Positions 1 through 6,136 of a DNA stretch of 18,222 bases are shown here, piece after piece. The notes beneath the pieces are model-generated. The model was not told the DNA's origin. It did not search any database and was given only the letters and a program-made list of their open reading frames with translations. How positions within the stretch are numbered: the stretch's first letter is position 1; each line of letters opens with the position of its first letter. The translations under genes were made by a program, and so were the position numbers. The DNA comes from JALVIU01 sp964462295 (GTDB lineage: Bacteria; Atribacterota; JALVIU01). The stretch spans positions 1-18,222 of the forward strand of contig CAYWXH010000028.1 in NCBI GenBank assembly GCA_964462295.1, read 5' to 3'.

Positions 1-215
1 GGACTGTTCCTTGGTACCAGAGATTGCCGCGTCGGAGCAAAATGCGCTCCTCCTCGCAATGACGGATGGAGGTGTGGGCTCTTCGCAATGACGATTGGGG
101 GGCGTAGGCTTCTTGTAATAACAGTTGGGAATAGTAGGAGCTTCTCGTAAACAAAAGATAAAGGACAATACCTCTTTGCAATAATCAGAAACATAGCCGG
201 CTTACAATGAAAAAG
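1..215. repeat. Degenerate ~30-bp tandem repeat array
   Basis: Non-coding repeat. The segment at 23-60 forms an imperfect hairpin (ATTGC 23-27 with GCAAT 56-60; GGAGC 34-38 with GCTCC 46-50). From there a core like CGCAATGACG recurs at 55, 84, about 114, 146, 177 and 203, with spacings of 29, 30, 32, 31 and 26 bases. Each copy is less like the first than the one before: CGCAATGACG, CGCAATGACG, TGTAATAACA, CGTAAACAAA, TGCAATAATC, TACAATGAAA. The core resembles the CTCGCAATGAC / GTCATTGCGAG intergenic repeats seen in many bacterial genomes, and a related copy in the opposite orientation lies at 18184-18222. There are no exact repeats with unique spacers, so it is not a CRISPR. The array runs into the remnant of a permease gene. 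Confidence 0.65.
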
Positions 216-502
216 ATAAAATCTTTGTAGTATTTCCTCTTTCGGCCTCAGGGCTTACGGCAACGGCCATATTTGCATTTATGCTGGCATGGGATGAATT
301 CTTCTTTGCCCTCATATTTACAAGCTCTTATGCAGCAAAAACTATACCTGTTGCCATTTCTGAATTTACAGGGAGACACCTTATAGATTATGGTATGATG
401 TGTGCAGGTGGTGTAGTTGCAAGTCTTCCTCCAATAATTTTGACCATGTGGTTTAGAAACTATATAGTAAAAGGACTCACACAAGGTGCTGTAAAGGGAT
501 AG
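197..502 (+). pseudogene. 3' remnant of a MalG-type sugar ABC transporter permease
   Basis: The open frame after the stop at 194-196 encodes about 100 residues that match only the C-terminal third of MalG/UgpE-like inner-membrane permeases (COG0395). The end of the EAA-loop region (IFVVFPLSASGL) is followed by the membrane segment AIFAFMLAWDEFFFALIF, a TIPVAISEF stretch, and the last membrane helix. The EAA motif itself and the four or so preceding helices are missing. Upstream, the recognisable homology begins just where the degenerate repeat ends (about 205-215). An internal ATG at 281 exists but has no convincing ribosome-binding site and would give only 73 residues. No companion binding protein or ATPase lies beside it in the window. 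I read it as a gene fragment left after repeat-associated deletion; an intact version continuing in another frame upstream is not visible. Confidence 0.7.
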
Positions 503-503
503 T

Positions 504-547
504 GCTTTGGCCCTTAAGAAAGAGAGGGCTCCCTAAAGGGCCAAAGC
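504..547. terminator. Convergent terminator-like hairpin
   Basis: GCTTTGGCCCTT at 504-515 is the exact inverse complement of AAGGGCCAAAGC at 536-547. The intervening loop contains a smaller palindrome, AGGGCTCCCT at 524-533. The hairpin sits between the convergent permease remnant and DAHP synthase gene and includes the last codons of the latter. Only short T-rich tracts follow, so it may work on either strand or mainly protect 3' ends. Confidence 0.6.
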
Positions 548-1299
548 TCCTTCTTTCTATGTGCAGGATAAGGGCTTAATTCATAAATAAGCCTTTCAAA
601 AAGGTCGAATGTAAGGGACTGTTTTCCATCGGAGACCGCTACTTCTGGATTATTATGTACCTCAATCATTATCCCATCTGCCCCTGCGGCAAGAGAAGCC
701 TTTGCAAGGGGCAGTACTAAGGAACGCCTTCCCGCTGCATGAGAGGGATCTACTACAACTGGGAGATGAGAGAGCTCTTTAAGCACAGGAATAGCGCTTA
801 TATCTAAAGTAAAGCGGGTACGGGTCTCATAGGTTCTTATACCTCTCTCACAAAGGATTACATTTTGGTTTCCATGAAGAACTATGTATTCGGCAGATGC
901 AAGAAATTCATCTATTGTAGACATGAATCCCCTCTTTAGAAGCACAGGCTTGTCTGTTTTCCCTGCCCTCTTTAAAAGAGAAAAATTCTGCATATTTCTT
1001 GCACCTATCTGTATAATGTCTGCATATTCTTCTATATAACTAAAAGAGTCTGTATCCAAAGCCTCTGTTATTACATACATACCAAGTTTATCTGCCACTT
1101 TTCGCAAAATTTTTAATCCTTCGAGTTCAAGGCCTTGAAATGAATAAGGAGATGTACGGGGTTTGTATGCCCCACCCCTTAAGATTTGTACCCCTTGCCC
1201 CTTGAGAAAAGAGGCAATAGCCATTACTTGCTCATAACTCTCAACAGCACATGGCCCTCCAATCACAAAAGGTTTGTCTCCTATAAGTATATTACCCAA
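514..1299 (-). CDS. aroF: DAHP synthase, catalytic barrel (gene split by frameshift)
   Basis: 3-Deoxy-D-arabino-heptulosonate-7-phosphate synthase condenses phosphoenolpyruvate with erythrose 4-phosphate, the first step of the shikimate pathway, in the cytoplasm. The frame encodes the complete type I-beta barrel: GGPCAVES near the start, LRGGAYKPRTSPYSFQG, QIGARNMQN, LLKRGFM, DPSHAAGRR, MIEVHNNPE and VSDGKQSL. The metal ligands known from the Thermotoga enzyme (Cys of GPC, His of DPSH, Glu of IEVH, Asp of SDGK) are all present. The first possible start, TTG at 1299, has no ribosome-binding site. The N-terminal regulatory domain is encoded just upstream in another frame (1281-1544), so in relatives this is a single gene of about 340 codons. 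A -1 shift near 1312-1318 would join the two frames. If the break is real, the barrel could be made only by frameshifting or by re-initiation after the upstream stop at 1281. Confidence 0.9.
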   Translation of the reverse strand: MGNILIGDKPFVIGGPCAVESYEQVMAIASFLKGQGVQILRGGAYKPRTSPYSFQGLELEGLKILRKVADKLGMYVITEALDTDSFSYIEEYADIIQIGARNMQNFSLLKRAGKTDKPVLLKRGFMSTIDEFLASAEYIVLHGNQNVILCERGIRTYETRTRFTLDISAIPVLKELSHLPVVVDPSHAAGRRSLVLPLAKASLAAGADGIMIEVHNNPEVAVSDGKQSLTFDLFERLIYELSPYPAHRKKELWPFREPSLS

Positions 1300-1544
1300 T
1301 GGGATAATATATTCTCGGATTTGAACTTTCTTGATACAAAAAAATATGGAGCCTCATTTGGAACTATTTTATCTATAATAGAGATATCTCCTAAAAAATC
1401 AAAATTATCTATATTTTCAAAGATTCTTAATACTGACTTTCCATAACGAAAAAGGAATTGGTACCTATAACCTTTTAAATCCATAATCTCTCTCAAATTT
1501 TCCATTTCATCTTTTTTTAAACCCTTCTCTAAAATAACCAGCAT
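1281..1544 (-). CDS. aroF: N-terminal ferredoxin-like regulatory domain of DAHP synthase (split)
   Basis: The 87 residues match, by position and pattern, the small ferredoxin-like (ACT-like) domain of Thermotoga maritima DAHP synthase: a MLVILEKG opening strand, then VLRIFENID, IDKIVPNEAPY and the linker FVSRKFKSE, equivalent to LVSREFHPED. In that family this domain binds the feedback inhibitors Tyr and Phe. After the linker the frame runs into LSHWVIYL and a stop at 1281, while the -1 frame reads IIPLGNILIGDKPFVIGGPC, the expected continuation into the barrel. A good ribosome-binding site, AAGGAGGG at 1553-1560, precedes the ATG at 1544. It overlaps the catalytic frame by 19 bases. A sequencing error, an indel mutation and programmed frameshifting all remain possible; no canonical -1 slippery heptamer is visible at the junction. 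Confidence 0.85.
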   Translation of the reverse strand: MLVILEKGLKKDEMENLREIMDLKGYRYQFLFRYGKSVLRIFENIDNFDFLGDISIIDKIVPNEAPYFFVSRKFKSENILSHWVIYL

Positions 1545-1570
1545 GAACTCATCCCTCCTTTTTTAAATAT

Positions 1571-1609
1571 AAAAAAAGAGGGCACCGACCCTAAGGCCGA
1601 TGCCCTCTT
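1571..1609 (-). terminator. Attenuator terminator T2, next to the DAHP synthase gene
   Basis: On the minus strand, 1609-1576 folds into a 15-bp stem (AAGAGGGCATCGGCC with GGTCGGTGCCCTCTT, two G-T wobbles) closed by a TTAG tetraloop. A T run to 1571 follows directly. It ends about ten bases before the ribosome-binding site of aroF, so termination here would silence the gene. Its 5' arm, AAGAGGGCATC, is a perfect 11-base complement of a segment inside the leader ORF (1714-1704). Confidence 0.88.
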
Positions 1610-1652
1610 AAAAAAGAAAAAGGGGCACCCGAAAAAGCTCGGATGCCCCTTT
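1608..1652 (-). terminator. Attenuator terminator T1, first of two tandem terminators
   Basis: Minus-strand bases 1652-1619 form a second 34-nt hairpin: a 15-bp stem starting AAAGGGGCATCCGAG, a 4-nt CTTT loop, and a 3' arm ending GGTGCCCCTTT, followed by TTCTTTTTT. Its architecture equals that of T2 (34 nt, 15-bp stem, tetraloop), and the two share the GGGCATC core, which suggests an internal duplication. The 5' arm is also the 3' half of the predicted antiterminator. Confidence 0.85.
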
Positions 1653-1719
1653 AAAGGTTATCTATGCTGCATATCTAATACCGGCAACACAGATAACCCT
1701 TCAAAGAGGGCATCTGTGT
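1642..1719 (-). promoter_or_regulatory. Antiterminator / protector region of the aroF leader
   Basis: Two mutually exclusive folds are visible. Antiterminator: leader bases 1714-1692 (starting GATGCCCTCTTTGAAGGG) pair with 1662-1642 (GATAACCTTTAAAGGGGCAT followed by C) over 21 base pairs, with only two one-base bulges; this uses up the 5' arm of T1. Protector: ACACAGAT at 1719-1712 pairs with ATCTGTGT at 1694-1687 and hides the same strand. A third helix, GGTTATCT (1698-1691) with AGATAACC (1663-1656), is a further alternative. The antiterminator strand lies inside the leader ORF just downstream of its Tyr-Phe codons, so ribosome position should choose the fold. This is inferred from complementarity; no energies were computed. 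Confidence 0.75.
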
Positions 1720-1773
1720 CCCAGTAAAATATCGATTTGATAAAGTTTCACTTATAGCACACAAAATACTCAT
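1675..1773 (-). CDS. Putative 32-residue leader peptide of the aroF attenuator
   Basis: A small ORF starts with ATG at 1773 and ends with TAG at 1677-1675. It contains Tyr-Phe as codons 15-16 (1731-1726), Tyr at codon 27, and Tyr as the last sense codon. No Trp codon is present. A ribosome stalled at codons 15-16 would leave the antiterminator strand beginning at 1714 free. A ribosome reaching the stop would cover both antiterminator arms and let the terminators form. The ribosome-binding site is weak (GGGG eight bases before the ATG). An even shorter ORF, Met-Gly-Tyr-Tyr-Leu at 1787-1770, overlaps its start in the form TTATGA and could couple translation. The peptide itself probably has no function beyond regulation. 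Confidence 0.6.
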   Translation of the reverse strand: MSILCAISETLSNRYFTGTQMPSLKGYLCCRY

Positions 1774-1805
1774 AAATAATACCCCATAAAATTTATGTTA
1801 AAAAA

Positions 1806-1834
1806 TAAGTACCACAAAAATGGGGATTTGTCAA
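1806..1834 (-). promoter_or_regulatory. Promoter for the aroF leader (extended -10)
   Basis: Consensus TTGACA at 1834-1829 is followed, after 17 bases, by TGG-TACTTA, an extended -10 type element at 1811-1806. The predicted transcript would start near 1800, some 25 bases before the leader ORF. The -10 hexamer itself is poor, so the call leans on the -35, the spacing and the TGn extension. Confidence 0.55.
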
Positions 1835-1877
1835 GAGCAAATGTACTATTTGCATAAAATTTTTTCATAAAAATAAC

Positions 1878-1906
1878 TTTACACTTTTTAAAAATTGTGA
1901 TATACT
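1878..1906 (+). promoter_or_regulatory. Sigma-70-type promoter for the hdeD-like gene
   Basis: TTTACA at 1878-1883, a 17-base spacer and TATACT at 1901-1906 form a strong housekeeping-type promoter. Transcription would start near 1913, giving an untranslated leader of about 70 bases. It diverges from the aroF promoter. Confidence 0.75.
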
Positions 1907-1982
1907 TTAAGTGTGACAGGCGTATAAATAGCTCTCCCGTAAACTTTACATCCCCAACTACATTTCTTAAAGGAGGTCAAAA

Positions 1983-2546
1983 ATGACAGGTGCAAATAAT
2001 TTATCAGTAAGTTGGGGAGAAGTTAGCAAAAATTGGGTTTGGCTCTTAGTTCTCGGAGTAATCTTTGTAGTACTTGGTTCTATAGGGATAATAATTGTAC
2101 CTATTATGACAATAAGTGCTGTAACAGTATTTGGTGTATTCATGGTAATAGGGGGCTTGCTCCAGCTCTATCATAGTGTAAAAAAGGTAGAAGGGTGGAA
2201 GAGTAAGGCTATTCACCTCATAATCTCCCTTATTTACATTCTTGGAGGAATTGTTACAATAATGAATCCTATCTTGGCATCTGCTATCCTTACCCTTTTT
2301 CTTGCAGGTTCTCTCGTAGGTATAGGAATACTGCGTATTATCACCGCCATCCAAAACAAAGAAAGTGTAGATGGATGGATATGGATTCTTATAAGTGGAA
2401 TCCTATCTATTATAATAGGTCTTATGATAGGACTTCATTGGCCCGTATCTTCTCTATGGGCATTAGGTCTTTTCATCTCAATAGACCTTATATTTAGCGG
2501 TTGGTCATATATATTCTTTGCACTGGCTGCAAAGAAATTTACATAA
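1983..2546 (+). CDS. hdeD: HdeD/DUF308-family membrane protein
   Basis: The protein of 187 residues has six predicted membrane helices (roughly 18-40, 44-66, 76-96, 100-122, 131-152, 155-178) in the three-hairpin, Gly/Ile-rich pattern of the HdeD (DUF308) family. In E. coli HdeD is an inner-membrane protein of the acid-resistance island, induced at high cell density; its molecular activity is not established. The start is supported by AAAGGAGG at 1969-1976 and the promoter at 1878-1906. A strong terminator follows four bases after the stop, so much transcription may end before the next gene. The following gene encodes a YfdX-family protein, and both families occur together in stress-tolerance loci of proteobacteria. 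Confidence 0.88.
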   Translation: MTGANNLSVSWGEVSKNWVWLLVLGVIFVVLGSIGIIIVPIMTISAVTVFGVFMVIGGLLQLYHSVKKVEGWKSKAIHLIISLIYILGGIVTIMNPILASAILTLFLAGSLVGIGILRIITAIQNKESVDGWIWILISGILSIIIGLMIGLHWPVSSLWALGLFISIDLIFSGWSYIFFALAAKKFT

Positions 2547-2549
2547 CTT

Positions 2550-2585
2550 CTATGTAGAGGGGATATACCCTCTACATAGTTTTTA
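2550..2585 (+). terminator. Intrinsic terminator after the hdeD-like gene
   Basis: CTATGTAGAGGG (2550-2561) pairs perfectly with CCCTCTACATAG (2568-2579) around a GATATA loop, followed by a T run from 2580. It may set a lower expression level for the three genes downstream, for which no clear promoter is seen in 2586-2654. Confidence 0.88.
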
Positions 2586-2654
2586 GCATTATGGCGGTGT
2601 TCTCCCAGATAGCCACACGACCCCAAATAAACTAATATTAAGGAGGGTTTAACC

Positions 2655-3590
2655 ATGAAAAAATTAGCATATGTGGTACTGGGAGTATTTATCCTTGTTT
2701 TCCTCTGGAATTCAATTCTCTTTGCACAAAACCAACAGCTTCCTGACGAAAAGAGTGTCTATCAGGTAATACAAGAAATTGCTCCATTGTTGGACAAAGA
2801 AATCAAAAAAGAAGTTGACCCTATACTGAAAAAAGTAAAAAAAGACATATCACAGGAAGCTGTAAAAATTGTAGAAAATAGCTCTAAAATTATTGAACTT
2901 CTCGATAAAAAACAAAAAGATGATGCACTATCTCTTATTGAAACAAATATTGGAAAACTTGAGATCCTTCTAAAAGAATATCCCGAGATAAGCTTTCTTC
3001 CTGTCTCTGTCGAGGCAAGAGTCATTGAAACTATTACATATTTAGACCTTATAAAGAAAGATAAGGAACTCGCAAAATCTCTTATAGAAAAGGGATATCT
3101 CCAAGATGCAAGACATCTTCTTGAAGGAATGGTAAGTGAGATAAATATCCAAGAGAAAAATTTGCCACTTATTACATATCCTGATGCACTTAGTATGGCA
3201 GCTGTACTTACAAAAAAGGGAGAATTTGATAAGGCAAAGAATGTAATTCAAGAAGCCCTAAATGCGCTCATAATAAAAGAAAATATCATACCACTTCCTT
3301 TGGTACGTGCACAGGTTATACTGAAAAAAGTACTTGCTATGTTAAAAGAAAAGGACATACAAAAAGATAAAATCTTAAGATATGTAGGAGTTGCAGATTA
3401 CGAAATCACCGTAGCAGAAGAGCTTGGTTATGGAAAAAGAGGGGAAGAATTTAAAGATATTCATGACAGAATAAAAGAAATTAAACAGAAAATAAGTGAG
3501 AATCAAGAAAGCAAAGGATTATTAAATGAATTAATGAAAAAGATAAACAATTTCAAAGAAAAAATATTTAATAAAAAGGAGGAAAAATAA
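2655..3590 (+). CDS. yfdX: YfdX-family exported stress protein
   Basis: This is a 311-residue exported protein. A signal peptide spans residues 1-24, probably cleaved before QNQQ. The mature part is helical and matches the YfdX family (Pfam YfdX): SVEARVIETITYLDLIKKDKEL, then KGYLQDARHLLEGMVSEI, the NLPLITYPDAL segment and IIPLPLVRAQVILK, in the TPR-like order of that family. The last 45 residues are a Lys/Glu-rich, possibly coiled tail. YfdX is controlled by EvgA in E. coli, and homologues in Salmonella and the transmissible stress-tolerance locus are linked to heat, acid and antibiotic tolerance; the biochemical role is not settled. AAGGAGGG lies seven bases before the ATG. The stop overlaps the next start as TAATG, indicating coupled translation. 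Confidence 0.85.
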   Translation: MKKLAYVVLGVFILVFLWNSILFAQNQQLPDEKSVYQVIQEIAPLLDKEIKKEVDPILKKVKKDISQEAVKIVENSSKIIELLDKKQKDDALSLIETNIGKLEILLKEYPEISFLPVSVEARVIETITYLDLIKKDKELAKSLIEKGYLQDARHLLEGMVSEINIQEKNLPLITYPDALSMAAVLTKKGEFDKAKNVIQEALNALIIKENIIPLPLVRAQVILKKVLAMLKEKDIQKDKILRYVGVADYEITVAEELGYGKRGEEFKDIHDRIKEIKQKISENQESKGLLNELMKKINNFKEKIFNKKEEK

Positions 3591-4315
3591 TGCCAAAAAA
3601 GAAAAAAATCACGGCAGAAGAACTTGCAAAAAAGCACCAAATAGCTCTAAATACCTTTGTGAGAGAATCATGGGAAGAGATCCCAGAAGAGATTGAAGTA
3701 AAGTTAAAAAGCCTAAAAGCATGGGGGTTTGATCTTATACATGGACTCAAAAATGGAGAGGATACTTTCTTTGTATCAGATATAGATAAAGGAAGAGAAC
3801 CAGGAGATGTCTATGAAGAAGAAGGAGAAAAATTTGAAGTAAAAGAGATCCTCACAGAGCTTCCAAAGGGCTCAAAAATCCTTATAAGAGTTGGTCTTGA
3901 AGAAAGAAGAGGAATAATACGGGCATACTACAAAGGAGAGGCTCAGGAAGAGATACTTCTATTTACACTTGCGGCTGCGGAACTATTACTTGCATACTTT
4001 AAGAAAAAGAAATTTTTCCATCTCCTTGAGGCCTTCCATTCAAGTGGATATACAACAGAATTTATTCAAAAGAGAGGAGAATCAGGAAAGGCATATGATT
4101 TTGAAGATCTTCCTAATAAAATGAGAAGGGCATTAAGAGAGGCAAAAGATGTGCTTAAAAAATATACAACATCTGGGAGATTTACCCTTGTATATTTTGG
4201 TACAAATAAAGATGGTGATGATAGATATATTGTTACATGGCTACTACCTACAATACACCTTTTCAATGTAGATGTAGCAGAACATGTAGATAAACTTCTA
4301 GGAGCTTTGGATTAG
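3590..4315 (+). CDS. Uncharacterised protein in the hdeD-yfdX operon
   Basis: I do not recognise this 241-residue protein. It has no signal peptide or membrane helix and should be cytoplasmic. It opens with a Lys-rich tail (residues 2-7). An acidic segment near 58-90 with GDVYEEEGEKFEVKEIL is followed by ILIRVGLEERRGIIRAYY. A Leu/Ala-rich helix (EILLFTLAAAELLLAYF) comes next, and then a C-terminal half ending in DDRYIVTWLLPTIHLFNVDV. No catalytic motif stands out. The start codon overlaps the yfdX stop (TAATG) and the ribosome-binding site AAGGAGG lies at the end of yfdX. The stop is 12 bases before the next gene. Operon position implies a role with the YfdX protein, but nothing more can be claimed. 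Confidence 0.8.
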   Translation: MPKKKKITAEELAKKHQIALNTFVRESWEEIPEEIEVKLKSLKAWGFDLIHGLKNGEDTFFVSDIDKGREPGDVYEEEGEKFEVKEILTELPKGSKILIRVGLEERRGIIRAYYKGEAQEEILLFTLAAAELLLAYFKKKKFFHLLEAFHSSGYTTEFIQKRGESGKAYDFEDLPNKMRRALREAKDVLKKYTTSGRFTLVYFGTNKDGDDRYIVTWLLPTIHLFNVDVAEHVDKLLGALD

Positions 4316-4327
4316 GCGGAGGAAAAG

Positions 4328-5044
4328 ATGAAACTTATAACACATTCACCAATAATTGTATCAAAAAACCTTAAAGAAAAATGTAATAAAATAAAAGGGA
4401 AAGATATAGAGGAGGGTATTTTGCTCTCCTCTTTTGCATATCTTACACGAAAAGAAGGAATCTTACGAAAAAAGGTAACAGAGTATGTGCTAAAGGGTTC
4501 CTATAGTTCTCATGAAAATTTATTAACTAACCTAAAAAAAGAACTTATTGATATTTGGCCATGGCTTAATGAGATAAAAATTTCGGACATAGAAATTGAA
4601 GTAGTTCAAAAAAGAAAAGTTATATACTTTGATATAGAAAGAGAAGAGTTTGTCGAAGATAGACTAGCTTATGTATTCGTAGGAGAGACAGAGATAGGCA
4701 ACATAGGACTCGAAGAAGAAAAGCTTATAAAACTTTCAAATGCATGTAGAAGTTTTACAGAAGCACTTGCCACTTTTGAATGGAAGGCAATTTACGAAAC
4801 TATCCCTTCTCTTTCTGATTTTTATGAAGAGCTTAAAAGTAAATGGGTAAAAGAGGTGAAACTTCCCTTAAGGATAGGGTATTGGACAGATGACCCATAT
4901 CTTGGATGGCTTATATCTTTTTGGAGGGTAAAAGAAATAAGGGAACATCTAAAGAGAAAACTAAAAAAAGATCCATATCCAGAGAAAATCCTATACTCTC
5001 CAAAAGAAAGAGCTACATTTGGTTGGGCATATTTGATAGATTAA
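4328..5044 (+). CDS. Uncharacterised protein, last gene of the hdeD-yfdX operon
   Basis: The gene encodes 238 residues that I cannot assign. No signal peptide or membrane segment is seen. The N-terminal part is basic (many Lys); the centre has KRKVIYFDIEREEFVEDRLAYVFVGETEIG, a likely beta-rich stretch. The C-terminal third is Trp-rich and ends in ERATFGWAYLID. The sequence is not obviously related to the preceding gene, though both are small, soluble and charged. GGCGGAGG supplies a ribosome-binding site seven bases before the ATG. A terminator overlaps its stop codon, closing the operon. Confidence 0.8.
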   Translation: MKLITHSPIIVSKNLKEKCNKIKGKDIEEGILLSSFAYLTRKEGILRKKVTEYVLKGSYSSHENLLTNLKKELIDIWPWLNEIKISDIEIEVVQKRKVIYFDIEREEFVEDRLAYVFVGETEIGNIGLEEEKLIKLSNACRSFTEALATFEWKAIYETIPSLSDFYEELKSKWVKEVKLPLRIGYWTDDPYLGWLISFWRVKEIREHLKRKLKKDPYPEKILYSPKERATFGWAYLID

Positions 5045-5070
5045 TAGGCTGCGGATACACCGCAGCCTAT
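5044..5070. terminator. Bidirectional terminator between convergent operons
   Basis: ATAGGCTGCGG at 5044-5054 and CCGCAGCCTAT at 5060-5070 form a perfect 11-bp stem with an ATACA loop. It lies between the stop of the plus-strand operon and the stop of the minus-strand ABC ATPase gene (5072). T tracts are short on both sides. Confidence 0.75.
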
Positions 5071-5071
5071 C

Positions 5072-6136
5072 TTATTCAGAGATAAAATAAAGATCTCTAT
5101 CTAAAATCTTTATACCTACCTTCTCTCCTTTGGGAAATACCCCCTCTTTCATTTCATAATCCACCACAGAGAGCTCACCCCAAGGGGTATCAAGTAGATA
5201 TTCTGCTACCTGTCCCACATAAAATGATGTTTTAATAGCTCCTTCCACATTTGTCTTCTCTTTTGTTAATCTTATGGCCTCAGGTCTTAATACCAAAACA
5301 CCCTCTGTACCTGGTAAAAATTCCTTATCTATTTCAAATGAGACATCCATACCATCAAGTGATACTGTGATATTATGGTTGTTATACTCCTTTACTTTTG
5401 CCTTTACAAGATTGGCCTCTCCTATAAAATCTGCAACAAATTTATTGGCAGGTCGTTTGTAAAGAGTTTCGGCATCCCCTATTTGTTGAATCTTGCCACC
5501 AGACATAACCACAATTACATCTGACATAGACATAGCCTCTGCCTGATCATGAGTTACATATACGGCAGTAATCCCGAATTCTCTTTGAATATTTCTAATC
5601 TCTCCCCTCATTTTTCGTCTAAGTTTTGCATCAAGATTGGAAAGAGGTTCATCAAAGAGGATAACCTTTGGCCTAAGCACCAAAGAACGGGCAAGGGCTA
5701 CACGTTGTTGCTGTCCCCCTGAAAGCTCTCTCGGAGACCTATTCTCAAGCCCTGAAAGTCCCATAAGCTCAAGAATTTCACGCACCATATCTTTTATTTC
5801 ATTTTCTTTATATCCCTTTACTTTAAGCCCATATGCGATATTATGATACACGGTAAGGTGAGGGAAAAGGGCATATGATTGAAATACCATAGTTACATCT
5901 CTCTCATTTGCTAAAAGCCTAGTCACATCTTCATCACCAATATAGACCTTTCCTTTTGTTACCTCTTCCAATCCTGCAATTATACGAAGAGTGGTAGTCT
6001 TACCACAACCAGATGGTCCAAGAAGGGTATAAAACTTTCCCGCCTCTATCTCAAGGGTAATACCATTTACTGCCTTTACATTTCCAAAATACTTATAAAC
6101 ATTATCCAAATAAACTCTTCCAGCCTCTAATTTCAT
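5072..6136 (-). CDS. ABC importer ATP-binding subunit, AfuC/FbpC/PotA-like
   Basis: This is the cytoplasmic ATPase that powers the importer encoded with it. All nucleotide-binding motifs are intact: Walker A GPSGCGKTT (40-48), Q-loop VFQSYALFPH, signature LSGGQQQR (138-145), Walker B VILFDEP (158-164) and the switch His in YVTHDQ (196). A C-terminal TOBE-type regulatory domain fills about 240-354, giving the usual length of this subfamily (about 350). The ATG overlaps the permease stop as ATGA, and AGGAG lies eight bases upstream. It is the last gene of the operon. The ATPase alone does not tell the substrate, since PotA, FbpC and AfuC are alike. Confidence 0.92.
   Translation of the reverse strand: MKLEAGRVYLDNVYKYFGNVKAVNGITLEIEAGKFYTLLGPSGCGKTTTLRIIAGLEEVTKGKVYIGDEDVTRLLANERDVTMVFQSYALFPHLTVYHNIAYGLKVKGYKENEIKDMVREILELMGLSGLENRSPRELSGGQQQRVALARSLVLRPKVILFDEPLSNLDAKLRRKMRGEIRNIQREFGITAVYVTHDQAEAMSMSDVIVVMSGGKIQQIGDAETLYKRPANKFVADFIGEANLVKAKVKEYNNHNITVSLDGMDVSFEIDKEFLPGTEGVLVLRPEAIRLTKEKTNVEGAIKTSFYVGQVAEYLLDTPWGELSVVDYEMKEGVFPKGEKVGIKILDRDLYFISE

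Noticed and set aside
55..215. CRISPR-like regular spacing of short repeats
   Set aside because: Copies differ from one another, spacing varies from 26 to 32 bases, there are no unique spacers or cas genes, and the core resembles a known type of dispersed intergenic repeat.
281..502. A 73-residue functional membrane protein starting at ATG 281
   Set aside because: Homology extends upstream of that ATG, no ribosome-binding site precedes it, and the product would be only the tail of a permease.
1281..1330. Programmed -1 frameshifting as the sure explanation of the aroF split
   Set aside because: No X-XXY-YYZ slippery heptamer or strong downstream stem is seen at the junction; left open as one option only.
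1571..1800. T-box riboswitch upstream of aroF
   Set aside because: The conserved AGGGTGGNACCGCG T-box sequence is absent; the leader ORF and complementarity fit ribosome-mediated attenuation better.
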